NCBI GenBank assembly: GCA_029934915.1
Contig: JAOZLI010000100.1
Coordinates: 1-8,920, forward strand
Direction: 5' to 3'
Length of the DNA: 8,920 bases
DNA from: Desulfocapsa sp.
GTDB taxonomy: Bacteria; Desulfobacterota; Desulfobulbia; Desulfobulbales; Desulfocapsaceae
This document shows, piece by piece, positions 1 through 6,100 of this stretch. The position numbers and the translations under genes are program-made. Below the pieces are notes generated by a model, which did no database searches, was not told the DNA's origin, and worked only from the letters and a program-made list of their open reading frames with translations. Positions within the stretch are counted from its first letter, which is position 1, and every line of letters starts with the position of its first letter.

Positions 1-210
1 AAGACTATTTTTGCTTGTACCGTCATTCCAGGAATCCAATGGGTCGGTTGCCGCCAGGCGACTGTTATCAAAAGAAAAAACAGGAGATATGGAAATATTG
101 ATTTTGCCGCCTGTTGATCCGTATATCTGTCACGCAAACATCGCTATCAATGCTGTTACAGCCAGGCCGGTGAACAGTTTTTCCCTCAAGTTCAGGTGAA
201 ACTTTTTCTG
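1..210 (-). pseudogene. 5' part of a probable exported-protein gene, apparently disrupted; runs off the left edge
   Basis: Read on the minus strand from 210 to 1, one frame gives a convincing secretion signal followed by protein-like sequence. The basic start QKKFHLNLREK is followed by the hydrophobic run LFTGLAVTALIAMFA. Then comes an in-frame TGA (132-130), and then 43 further codons without a stop, beginning QIYGSTGGKINISISPVF and continuing in frame to base 1. There is an AGGA Shine-Dalgarno-like site (219-216) five bases before the CAG codon at 210-208, where a start would be expected, but no ATG or GTG is there. The only usable start in frame is TTG at 189-187, which is too far from that site. 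A TAA lies just upstream (213-211). A missing start plus a stop at the cleavage site suggests a decayed gene. Alternatives are UGA recoding, a sequencing error or chance. The mature part is too short to assign to a family, although its Ser/Asn-rich alternating pattern would suit an envelope protein. Confidence 0.42.
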
Positions 211-244
211 TTAATTCCTCTTAGGTGGATTTAGTAACTAATCG

Positions 245-257
245 TAAGTAGTACTTA
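245..257. repeat. 13-bp odd palindrome TAAGTA-G-TACTTA
   Basis: Perfect 6-bp arms flank a single central base. The size and symmetry would suit a site for a dimeric DNA-binding protein. It lies 35 bp upstream (minus-strand sense) of the expected start of the disrupted gene at the left edge. The role is inferred from symmetry only. Confidence 0.4.
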
Positions 258-276
258 TTCCATAACATACAATTTG

Positions 277-299
277 TCTAATGCATTTATCGCATTAGA
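277..299. repeat. Perfect 8-bp inverted repeat with 7-nt spacer
   Basis: The arms TCTAATGC and GCATTAGA are exact reverse complements around the spacer ATTTATC. No T-tract follows on either strand, so an intrinsic terminator is unlikely. An operator for a dimeric regulator, or a hairpin in a leader RNA of the left-edge gene, would fit. LysR-type sites are often interrupted dyads of this kind, but nothing ties the nearby LysR protein to it. Confidence 0.45.
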
Positions 300-302
300 G
301 TA

Positions 303-317
303 ATACCCTTTTGGTAT
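303..317. repeat. Short inverted repeat ATACC-CTTTT-GGTAT
   Basis: Five-bp perfect arms surround a 5-nt loop, four bases from the dyad at 277-299. It could easily occur by chance in AT-rich DNA. It is listed because it clusters with two better palindromes in about 75 bp. Confidence 0.25.
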
Positions 318-452
318 AACAGCTAACATACGTCATCTACAGCAGATCGAGGCAATTACCAGACGAGGCCTGGCAATGAAAATAAAGATTTGTATGAGCT
401 AAGGTTAAGTGGCTGTAGGCATACGTTCTATTTAGGTTCTTCCTGATATGCG

Positions 453-473
453 TTACCTATGGTCTTTAGGTAA
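453..473. repeat. Perfect 7-bp inverted repeat with 7-nt loop
   Basis: TTACCTA (453-459) pairs with TAGGTAA (467-473) around the loop TGGTCTT. There is no U-tract on either side, so it is not a standard terminator. It lies in gene-free DNA and is similar in size to the dyad at 277-299. Confidence 0.35.
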
Positions 474-531
474 AATAGTGGGGATGACATAAAAATGGCC
501 GGGGTAAATCTCTCCTCTTATAGCTTTTAAA

Positions 532-566
532 CAGGCCGAAGATGTCTCCTATACATCTCCGGTTTG
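532..566. repeat. Long stem-loop downstream of the LysR gene
   Basis: On the minus strand, 562-553 pairs with 545-536: ten consecutive pairs including one G-U, with a 7-nt loop ATAGGAG. Two more pairs form beyond two mismatches. On the plus strand, 13 pairs form with one A-C mismatch. The hairpin begins about 180 bases beyond the LysR stop codon. What follows on the minus strand is only a weak T-run (CCTGTTTAAAAG), so it may be an inefficient terminator, a 3'-end stabilising structure, or part of a structured RNA. Confidence 0.4.
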
Positions 567-615
567 AAGATCGATTTTAAGAAAAACCGCAAGTAAAGAC
601 ACAACATAACTAATC

Positions 616-656
616 TCGTACCATAATTCCTGGGTTATCCAATTTGATCGTACCAT
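616..656. repeat. 9-bp direct repeat TCGTACCAT, two copies
   Basis: Exact copies lie at 616-624 and 648-656, 32 bp apart start to start, which is about three helical turns. That would place them on the same face of the DNA, as for paired binding sites. Only two copies are present, so chance is possible. Confidence 0.3.
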
Positions 657-743
657 TACAATTTTACTGGCAGAACAAATATGAACAACGCCAACACAGT
701 TAAAGGTATTCTAAACAACGGTTGAGTAAAGTTTCTATTCTTC

Positions 744-1637
744 TTATTCAGCACAACTCTGCAGATATTCAAAAAATGTCGATGCGACAGGTGGCAAGGC
801 CTTGTTTTTTCTTTTAATGAGATAAAAGGGGCGCTGCATTCTATGCTCCTCGATCTGTATCGCTACAAGTCTGCCACAGGCGACATCATCCTTTACAGCA
901 TATTGAGATAGAATAGCGACTCCAATTCCAGCTTTAACTGCTTCCTTGACCGCCGCAGTGGAACCTATTTCTGCAATTTCCTGTATATCACTTTCTTTTA
1001 ATTCATGTTTTTTTAAAACCTGGGCAAATGCCTGGCGAGTACCGGACTCGGGTTCCCGGAGAATAAAAGGTTCTTTGACGACTTCATGTAATGGCACCGA
1101 ATTTCTTTGTGCCCAGTGGTGATTGGGGTGAACTGCCAATATTAATTCGTCCGAAAAAAGCTCTATCCACTCCAGCTTGTTCTCATTCCATTTTGCACCC
1201 ACGACACCCAGTTCAAGGTGACCATCCAGAACCATTTTTGCGATAATTTGTGAACTGGTGATCCGCAATGTGGCTTTGATTGACGGGTACTGTTGTCTAA
1301 ATTGATGGATCAGCTTCGGCAAAATGTAGGTTCCTGGAATCGTACCGCAACCAATCATAATTCTGCCGACCAGTGTGCCGCTGAATTGCTTCACTGCCTG
1401 TATGGCTTCTTGTCTGGTGCGGAGGATTTTTCTGGCGTAATCATAGAGGAGCAGACCTACTGGTGTGGGCGTTACTTCCCGGTTTAGCCTGTCCACAAGT
1501 TTCTGCTCAAGTTCCTGTTCCAGGTTGCGCACATGTTCACTCACTGTGGGCTGTGAAAGGAGTACTGCCTCGGCGGCAAGCGTAAAACTTTTGAGTTCTA
1601 CAACTTTACAAAAAACCTCGAGTTTTCTAATTTCCAT
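744..1637 (-). CDS. LysR-family transcriptional regulator, selenium-metabolism-associated type (CysB-like)
   Basis: A 297-residue cytoplasmic DNA-binding regulator of normal LysR length. The winged helix-turn-helix is at residues 1-60: FCKVVELKSFTLAAEAVLLS, then QPTVSEHVRNLEQEL as the recognition helix. A linker helix (about 60-88) follows, then a two-lobed effector domain (about 90-295). That domain has the CysB-type motif GTIPGTYILPKLI (98-110) and EPESGTRQAF (195-204), an anion/coinducer-binding segment typical of this subgroup. The overall pattern resembles LysR proteins annotated as selenium-metabolism associated in Desulfobacterota. This is from memory of the family, and no selenium gene is visible here. 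The start was chosen because MEIRKLEVFCKV is the conserved LysR beginning. The ribosome site is poor (GGAA about 13 bases upstream). The gene follows the diguanylate cyclase by 40 bp on the same strand, so co-transcription is possible. The actual target genes cannot be read from the sequence. Confidence 0.88.
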   Translation of the reverse strand: MEIRKLEVFCKVVELKSFTLAAEAVLLSQPTVSEHVRNLEQELEQKLVDRLNREVTPTPVGLLLYDYARKILRTRQEAIQAVKQFSGTLVGRIMIGCGTIPGTYILPKLIHQFRQQYPSIKATLRITSSQIIAKMVLDGHLELGVVGAKWNENKLEWIELFSDELILAVHPNHHWAQRNSVPLHEVVKEPFILREPESGTRQAFAQVLKKHELKESDIQEIAEIGSTAAVKEAVKAGIGVAILSQYAVKDDVACGRLVAIQIEEHRMQRPFYLIKRKNKALPPVASTFFEYLQSCAE

Positions 1638-1677
1638 GGGACGGGTTGTTCCGTTTTTGAGCGAGCGAGTCCTTCCC

Positions 1678-3795
1678 CTAATAGGAGGCCTCTTCCCACA
1701 TTTCAGGCTTGAAGGTCTCTACCCGGTCACGACCATTGTCTTTGGCTTTATACAGAGCAACATCTGCAAATTTAATAGCCTCCCAGATCCCCTGGGTGTC
1801 AGAGGTTGGGAAATCCGCAACACCGATACTCATTGTCTTCTGTATGGTTTTACCCATGGCCTGAAATTTATAATTTTTTATGGCCTGTCTTACCTTCTCG
1901 GCAATTTCAGTAGCTTTTCCTATTTCACAGTCAATGAGTAGAATGATAAATTCTTCACCGCCAAAACGAATAACCAGATCGGCATCCCGTACAGAATTAA
2001 GGAGGATCTGAGCCAGTTGGCTGAGAACAGCATCGCCGGCATCATGCCCGTAATTGTCGTTGACCTGTTTGAAATAATCCAGATCACACATCAGAATTCC
2101 AAGATTTGAGCCTCGGCGCCGGACACCGCTGACCAGCAGATCCAGAGCTGATTCAAGATAGCGTCGATTAAAAAGACCTGTGAGCTGATCTTTGGTTGCC
2201 ATCTCTTCAAGCTCGGCTGCCAGGTACTTGCTCTGTAAGACTGGTAAGGTCTCGGCAATAAAATGTTGTGCCTCCGCAATACGAGCACGGTTTTCAGCCA
2301 ATTTTTTGCTGTTCAGGTTTTTTGAGAAGAAAAATTGTACCACTCCGATAACATGGCCACCAACAAGCATTGGCAGGCAGTAGTGGTCTAATTCGTCCTG
2401 AAAAGGGAAAATGGCGCAAATATCTGGATCATCGTAGGAGGTGACAATTGCACCGGTTCGTTTAGCCCGGCAATTGTTGGCCGAAGAAAACTCCGGAATT
2501 TCATCTTTCATCTCTTGCGGTTGGCAATAGACATGCTCCATGGAGACCTGACCGCGCAGTTTTTGATAAATAACGAATTTGTCAAACCCAAGTTTTTGTG
2601 TAAAGATGCGAGCCAGACGTGCATAGATTTCCTCCGTACTCTCATCCGCTTCAATGGTTGTGCGAAAAAATGAAATGGTCTGCATATTTGTCAGCATATC
2701 TTTGATGGCCTGGGCAACTTCACCGATTTCATCACGTCGTACCTTGATAAAATTTGTGAGCTGTTCCATGTGCGCATCGTCTGAGTCACCACTTTGGCGC
2801 TGACCTGCAATCATCCGGCCAAGGTTTCTCAGCAGGGAAACAAATTCCACCAGAGGAGTTATCATGTGCTTACGAATAATCAAACTGGTGATAGTAAAAA
2901 GCAGAGCAAGAAAGGCAAGGGTAAGCACCAGAAAAATAATATTCTGCTTGGCCATGGCCATACCTTGTTGCATAAGGGTAAAAGAGGACTTGTTTTTAAA
3001 CAGTGAGTCCTCGGCAATGGCATTTTTCAGGGAATCAACAGTGGTGATAATCTCCTCTTCAGTCGCCATTGTACTTAGACGAATGGCGGCTACTGTGCTG
3101 CTGGCCTCATCTAACTGATAAAAAACATCCTGAAGTTTGCGGACAATTTTTTGCTGGGCAGCTGGCAGCGGCTTCATAATTATGTCCAGTTGTTCTTCAA
3201 CCTCTGTCACAATATCAGCGATTCTTGTCTGGCTTTCCTTTATTCTACTGGCCTTACCGGAAATGATAGATGAGACGTAGACCTTTTGATGCTCCGTTCT
3301 TCCCTTACTGGCAATGGGGAAAATTGTCAGAACAATTTCGGAGGGGAACGTCTGCAGAATATGCTGCATGGTTTTGGAAATAGTTCTGTCAGCTGAGAGG
3401 ATGCGGTCATTGTTGTCTTGCATGCTGCTCATTCGGATTGCAAGAGTATCTATGATTTTCTGCAGGTGCAGAAGTTCTGAGTGAAGGTCTTTGGGTGCAG
3501 CTGCACGCAGTGTTTCAGTATCAGCACGGATAGAGGACAGGACACTATTATCCGCCGACTGCATATAGAGGCGGAGGTTAGAGTGAATATTGCCGATGAG
3601 GCGAGAGGCATTAAAATTTTGCTGTAAATTCTTCTGTAACTGAACAGAAGAGTTCTGGATATCAATGTTGGAACGGTGAAATTGTCGAATTGTCCACACT
3701 CCAAAGATTCCTACCAATAAGACGATGGCAATGGAGAAGATAAGCAGTCCACGCATCCGACCTTGCAATGTCAAAACAAATTGATTTTTTATCAT
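1678..3795 (-). CDS. Membrane diguanylate cyclase: periplasmic helical sensor, HAMP, GAF, GGDEF
   Basis: A 705-residue inner-membrane signalling enzyme that should make c-di-GMP from two GTP. TM1 is at about 16-37. A long, mostly helical periplasmic sensor (about 38-284) follows, then TM2 (about 285-307). Next come a HAMP-like linker (about 308-375), a GAF domain (about 380-525) and a GGDEF domain (about 532-697). The catalytic domain is intact: D536QLTGLFNRR, metal-binding CDLDYF (D571, D573), the GGEEF loop at 612-616, and the RxxD product-inhibition site RDAD at 603-606. The GAF domain carries Cys424, 443, 460 and 473 in a CRAKRTG...IC...HYCLP pattern seen in GAF domains of other cyclases, possibly redox- or metal-responsive (inferred). 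Start at 3795: a promoter candidate lies about 65-95 bp upstream, but the ribosome site is weak (AGGA about 14 bases away). The TAG stop is 40 bp before the LysR start. The periplasmic ligand is unknown. Confidence 0.92.
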   Translation of the reverse strand: MIKNQFVLTLQGRMRGLLIFSIAIVLLVGIFGVWTIRQFHRSNIDIQNSSVQLQKNLQQNFNASRLIGNIHSNLRLYMQSADNSVLSSIRADTETLRAAAPKDLHSELLHLQKIIDTLAIRMSSMQDNNDRILSADRTISKTMQHILQTFPSEIVLTIFPIASKGRTEHQKVYVSSIISGKASRIKESQTRIADIVTEVEEQLDIIMKPLPAAQQKIVRKLQDVFYQLDEASSTVAAIRLSTMATEEEIITTVDSLKNAIAEDSLFKNKSSFTLMQQGMAMAKQNIIFLVLTLAFLALLFTITSLIIRKHMITPLVEFVSLLRNLGRMIAGQRQSGDSDDAHMEQLTNFIKVRRDEIGEVAQAIKDMLTNMQTISFFRTTIEADESTEEIYARLARIFTQKLGFDKFVIYQKLRGQVSMEHVYCQPQEMKDEIPEFSSANNCRAKRTGAIVTSYDDPDICAIFPFQDELDHYCLPMLVGGHVIGVVQFFFSKNLNSKKLAENRARIAEAQHFIAETLPVLQSKYLAAELEEMATKDQLTGLFNRRYLESALDLLVSGVRRRGSNLGILMCDLDYFKQVNDNYGHDAGDAVLSQLAQILLNSVRDADLVIRFGGEEFIILLIDCEIGKATEIAEKVRQAIKNYKFQAMGKTIQKTMSIGVADFPTSDTQGIWEAIKFADVALYKAKDNGRDRVETFKPEMWEEASY

Positions 3796-3993
3796 TACTG
3801 TCTCAGATTCCTAACTTGTTTTTGGGTGAGCACCAAGCGCTATAGGTGATCATACAGGATAATAGTGAGCAATTACAAGAAATGTCACAATTAAATTTAT
3901 GTTTTTTAAAGCAGACAGCAACCCGGTACCACTTCGCATTACAGGATCTATTCTGTTATGCTGGCAGGAGTTGAGGGTTTTTCTTACCGAGTC
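3796..3993. other. 198-bp intergenic gap between the two cyclase genes
   Basis: Apart from the promoter candidate at 3859-3888, nothing definite is visible. I searched the minus strand after the upstream gene's TAG for a GC-rich stem followed by a T-run and found none; the best candidate is a 4-bp ACAG/CTGT stem. Read-through from the first cyclase gene is therefore possible. Confidence 0.5.
3859..3888 (-). promoter_or_regulatory. Sigma-70-like promoter candidate for the HAMP-GAF-GGDEF gene
   Basis: On the minus strand, GTGACA (3888-3883) matches the -35 consensus at 5 of 6 bases, and TATTAT (3864-3859) matches the -10 at 5 of 6. The spacer is 18 bp. A transcript would begin near 3852, giving a 5' leader of about 55 nt before the ATG at 3795. 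This lies within the 198-bp gap after the upstream cyclase, so the second cyclase can probably be expressed independently. Confidence 0.5.
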
Positions 3994-5916
3994 CTATGAT
4001 GAATGATCGAGCAGATCAAAAAAAGTCCGGTTACGGCCGTCTTGTTTTGCACGGTAGAGTGCCTGATCCGCTTTCTGGTATAGGGTGTCAACGGTTATTC
4101 CGGGTTCAGGTGTAATTGCAAGAAGTCCAAAAGAAGCTGTAATAACATTTGCCGTCTCGCTCCATTGATGTTCTATGGCAAGTGCTGCAATGGCTTCCCT
4201 GATGGTCTCGGTAAAAGTGAGGCTCTGGTCTGGTGAAAGATCTGAGAATAAAATGCCGAATTCTTCGCCACCCAGGCGAAAACAAAAATCACTGCCACGT
4301 TTCAACTTCTGTCGTAAGGTTTGTCCGATGGCACTGAGCACCTCGTCTCCTTTTTGATGACCATAATGGTCATTGTACTGCTTGAAGTAATCGACATCCA
4401 GCATGGCAAATCCCAGCATTTTTTTGTCACGCATGGCTCGGTCTAGTTCAGTTTTTATGGTTTCGTCGAAAAAACGCCTGTTGTACAGGCCGGTGAGTGC
4501 ATCAGTAATTGAGAGGGTTTCTATACGCTTTTTATCGGTGGTGTCGTGATAAATGGCAGTGTAGCCGGTAATGTTGTTGCTCTCATCCAGACTTGGAAAA
4601 ATTGTAGCCTCCAGCCAGTAGGATTTTCCCTTTGGAGTTTGATTATGAAACTCGCCCATCCAGGTCTTGCCGGATTGGATAGTTTTCCAAACTTCCTGTT
4701 TGACATCTTTAGCAATGCCTGGATGCTGGAGGATGTCCGGCTTTTGGCCGATGAGTCCCTCTTTGGTAAATCCTGAGACCTGGCAAAAGGCAGTGCTGAC
4801 CTCCGTGATTATACCACTTGTATTCGTGGTAGCCGTAATAATGTTATGATCGATAAGGTCAACGTATTTCTGTAGCGTTTTATTCTGGTTGGCAATCTTC
4901 TGGTTTAATTTTGCCGGAACCCGGGAAATTAGAATAGACAGTGGAAGGGTGAGCACCAGGATGATACCGATAATGAAGATCGTGGCCTTTCTTCGCTCAT
5001 GTTTCATTCCCTGAATAGCCTGGTTCTTTGGAATAAAGAGTAGATGCGCCTGATCTTTTTTTAGTAGGGAGTTTAAGGAGGCAGCGTAAAATTCTCCAAG
5101 GGAAAGCAGGTCGTGTCCTGTATTGTTGTGGAGGATCGCTGACACCTGCTCGGGATAATCATCGGCCAGGGTATGGCCGGTCTGGAGGTAGCGGGACCAG
5201 GAGTGTCCCTCCTGATAGTGCATAAGGTAGTGACCATCCTGATCAACCATGGCGATGTCGAACAGAGGATCCTCAATGAATCGTTTTAAAAAATCTTTGG
5301 CATGAATATTGATGAGAACAATACCCCTGAATTGCTGGTTCACGTAGACCGGTGAAGCTATTCGCAGAACGGGTTTATGAGGGATCTCTATTTTTTTGTG
5401 TTCCACGTTAAGGTCAAGTTTAGATGCCCAGAAGCTGTTTGGTTGAGCTTGTGCGGCCTCTATAAAATAGTAACGCTGACTTTTATCCTGAAGATCAGCC
5501 TGTTTGACAATTTCCGGCCACTGGCACCCTATGTTCCAGTCGATTCGAATTGTTTCCATTCCCAGGCTATCAAGAAAACGTACTTGCATGAGTGCTGGAT
5601 TGGAACTTGTGAGGGCATAGAATAGTTGGTTGACTGTTTCACGGTTTTTTGTGTTGGGTTGGAGAATAAAATTATGTAGCAGTGGGTTATTGCGCAGAGA
5701 GGCAACGGATCTTTCAAAACTTTCAGTAAAAGATGCCAGTTCGTTGCGTTTTCGGCTGAGCTCGTTGCGGGCCTCCTTGTTTAATTCCTGCTGTATGCTG
5801 TGTATGTCAAGGTTGTAATTGATGACAGATGTTAGTAAAGCAATGGTGGTGCCAAAGGTAAGGAAAAGGAAAGTGAAGTAAAAGCGATATGATATCTTTG
5901 ATGTAGGAAGAGGCAT
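3994..5916 (-). CDS. Membrane diguanylate cyclase: dCache sensor, PAS, GGDEF
   Basis: A 640-residue inner-membrane c-di-GMP synthase. A short cytoplasmic start leads into TM1 (about 12-32). A periplasmic double-Cache-like sensor (about 40-300) follows, with the characteristic segments QVRFLDSLGMETIRID, LRIASPVYVNQQFRGIVLINI and IAMVDQDGHYLMH. TM2 is at about 311-331. The PAS domain (about 350-462) is of the Aer/PAS_3 kind (AFCQVSGFTKEGLIGQ, ILQHPG, GKTWMGEF, YWLEATIFP). The GGDEF domain (about 468-632) has D472ALTGLYNRR, LDVDYF (D507, D509), GGEEF at 549-553 and the RxxD inhibitory site RGSD at 540-543, so it should be active and product-inhibited. The start ATG at 5916 is preceded by AGGAG with a long spacer of about 12 bases. 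No other early start exists. Periplasmic dCache domains often bind small ligands such as amino or organic acids; the ligand here is not readable. It is the first gene of the minus-strand group. Confidence 0.93.
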   Translation of the reverse strand: MPLPTSKISYRFYFTFLFLTFGTTIALLTSVINYNLDIHSIQQELNKEARNELSRKRNELASFTESFERSVASLRNNPLLHNFILQPNTKNRETVNQLFYALTSSNPALMQVRFLDSLGMETIRIDWNIGCQWPEIVKQADLQDKSQRYYFIEAAQAQPNSFWASKLDLNVEHKKIEIPHKPVLRIASPVYVNQQFRGIVLINIHAKDFLKRFIEDPLFDIAMVDQDGHYLMHYQEGHSWSRYLQTGHTLADDYPEQVSAILHNNTGHDLLSLGEFYAASLNSLLKKDQAHLLFIPKNQAIQGMKHERRKATIFIIGIILVLTLPLSILISRVPAKLNQKIANQNKTLQKYVDLIDHNIITATTNTSGIITEVSTAFCQVSGFTKEGLIGQKPDILQHPGIAKDVKQEVWKTIQSGKTWMGEFHNQTPKGKSYWLEATIFPSLDESNNITGYTAIYHDTTDKKRIETLSITDALTGLYNRRFFDETIKTELDRAMRDKKMLGFAMLDVDYFKQYNDHYGHQKGDEVLSAIGQTLRQKLKRGSDFCFRLGGEEFGILFSDLSPDQSLTFTETIREAIAALAIEHQWSETANVITASFGLLAITPEPGITVDTLYQKADQALYRAKQDGRNRTFFDLLDHSS

Positions 5917-6001
5917 TGCGGGTAGTTTCTCCTGGTTGGGATGTCAATTACTTTTTACGAGCTTATCAAAAGTAGATTGTCGATTTCGTGAGAATTTTTT
6001 A

Positions 6002-6028
6002 ATTATAGCACAGGAAAATTCAGGACAA
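6002..6028 (-). promoter_or_regulatory. Extended -10 promoter for the dCache-PAS-GGDEF gene
   Basis: On the minus strand, TGCTATAAT (6010-6002) is a perfect -10 hexamer with the extended TGn element. TTGTCC (6028-6023) is a 4-of-6 -35 with a short 15-bp spacer, which an extended -10 can compensate. The predicted transcript start is near 5995, giving a leader of about 79 nt before the ATG at 5916. Confidence 0.6.
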
Positions 6029-6088
6029 AGTTTTTTTCAAGGTATCCTGTAGTTATTCTGTTCTCTTCTATTATTCTTTTTAGATGTT

Positions 6089-6094
6089 GAGGAG
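6089..6094 (+). promoter_or_regulatory. Ribosome binding site that decides the start of the PEP-synthase-like gene
   Basis: GAGGAG lies six bases before the ATG at 6101. A TTG codon at 6098, directly before that ATG, would be only three bases from the site, so ATG 6101 is the better start. Confidence 0.75.
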
Positions 6095-6100
6095 CTGTTG

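Larger units (their letters stand above)
211..743. other. 533-bp gene-free region with several inverted repeats
   Basis: No open frame here has a plausible start, ribosome site and protein-like composition. The region lies downstream of the LysR gene and upstream of the disrupted gene at the left edge, both on the minus strand. It contains an odd palindrome at 245-257, stem-loops at 277-299, 303-317, 453-473 and 532-566, a weaker one at 359-373, and a 9-bp direct repeat at 616-624 and 648-656. No tRNA-like T-loop and no riboswitch core that I know was found. It could be regulatory DNA for the left-hand gene, a small-RNA locus, or degraded sequence. Confidence 0.6.
5917..6100. promoter_or_regulatory. 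Divergent intergenic region between the cyclase genes and the PEP-synthase-like gene
   Basis: These 184 bp are AT-rich and must hold promoters in both directions. The minus-strand promoter is clear (6002-6028). For the plus strand I see only a weak candidate, TTGTCG (5977-5982) with AATTAT (6001-6006) and an 18-bp spacer. This overlaps the minus-strand -10, so the two directions may compete. No sigma-54 GG-N10-GC element was found. Confidence 0.55.

Noticed and set aside
11..199. Plus-strand 62-codon open frame at the left edge
   Set aside because: It lacks a clear ribosome site, and the minus strand over the same bases reads as a signal peptide plus mature protein, so the plus frame is best seen as its shadow.
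301..480. c-di-GMP (GEMM) riboswitch, suggested by CGTTACCTATGG near 451
   Set aside because: The matching GGACGCAAAGCC-like half and the rest of the conserved core are absent, and no gene starts nearby on the plus strand.
430..492. Minus-strand 20-codon frame starting MSSPLFYLKTIG
   Set aside because: The purine-rich AAGAGGAGA is about 20 bases from its ATG, too far for a ribosome site, and nothing suggests a leader peptide.
1465..1941. Plus-strand 158-codon open frame
   Set aside because: It lies antisense across the LysR start and the end of the GGDEF gene, both strongly supported, and its translation has no recognisable domain.
3861..3888. CRP-like GTGA...TCAC dyad over the cyclase promoter
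   Set aside because: The half-sites are 16 bp apart rather than the 6 bp of a CRP/FNR site, and the arms are only four bases.
6098..6100. TTG as the start of the PEP-synthase-like gene
   Set aside because: It is only three bases from the GAGGAG site, while the adjacent ATG at 6101 has a normal six-base spacing.
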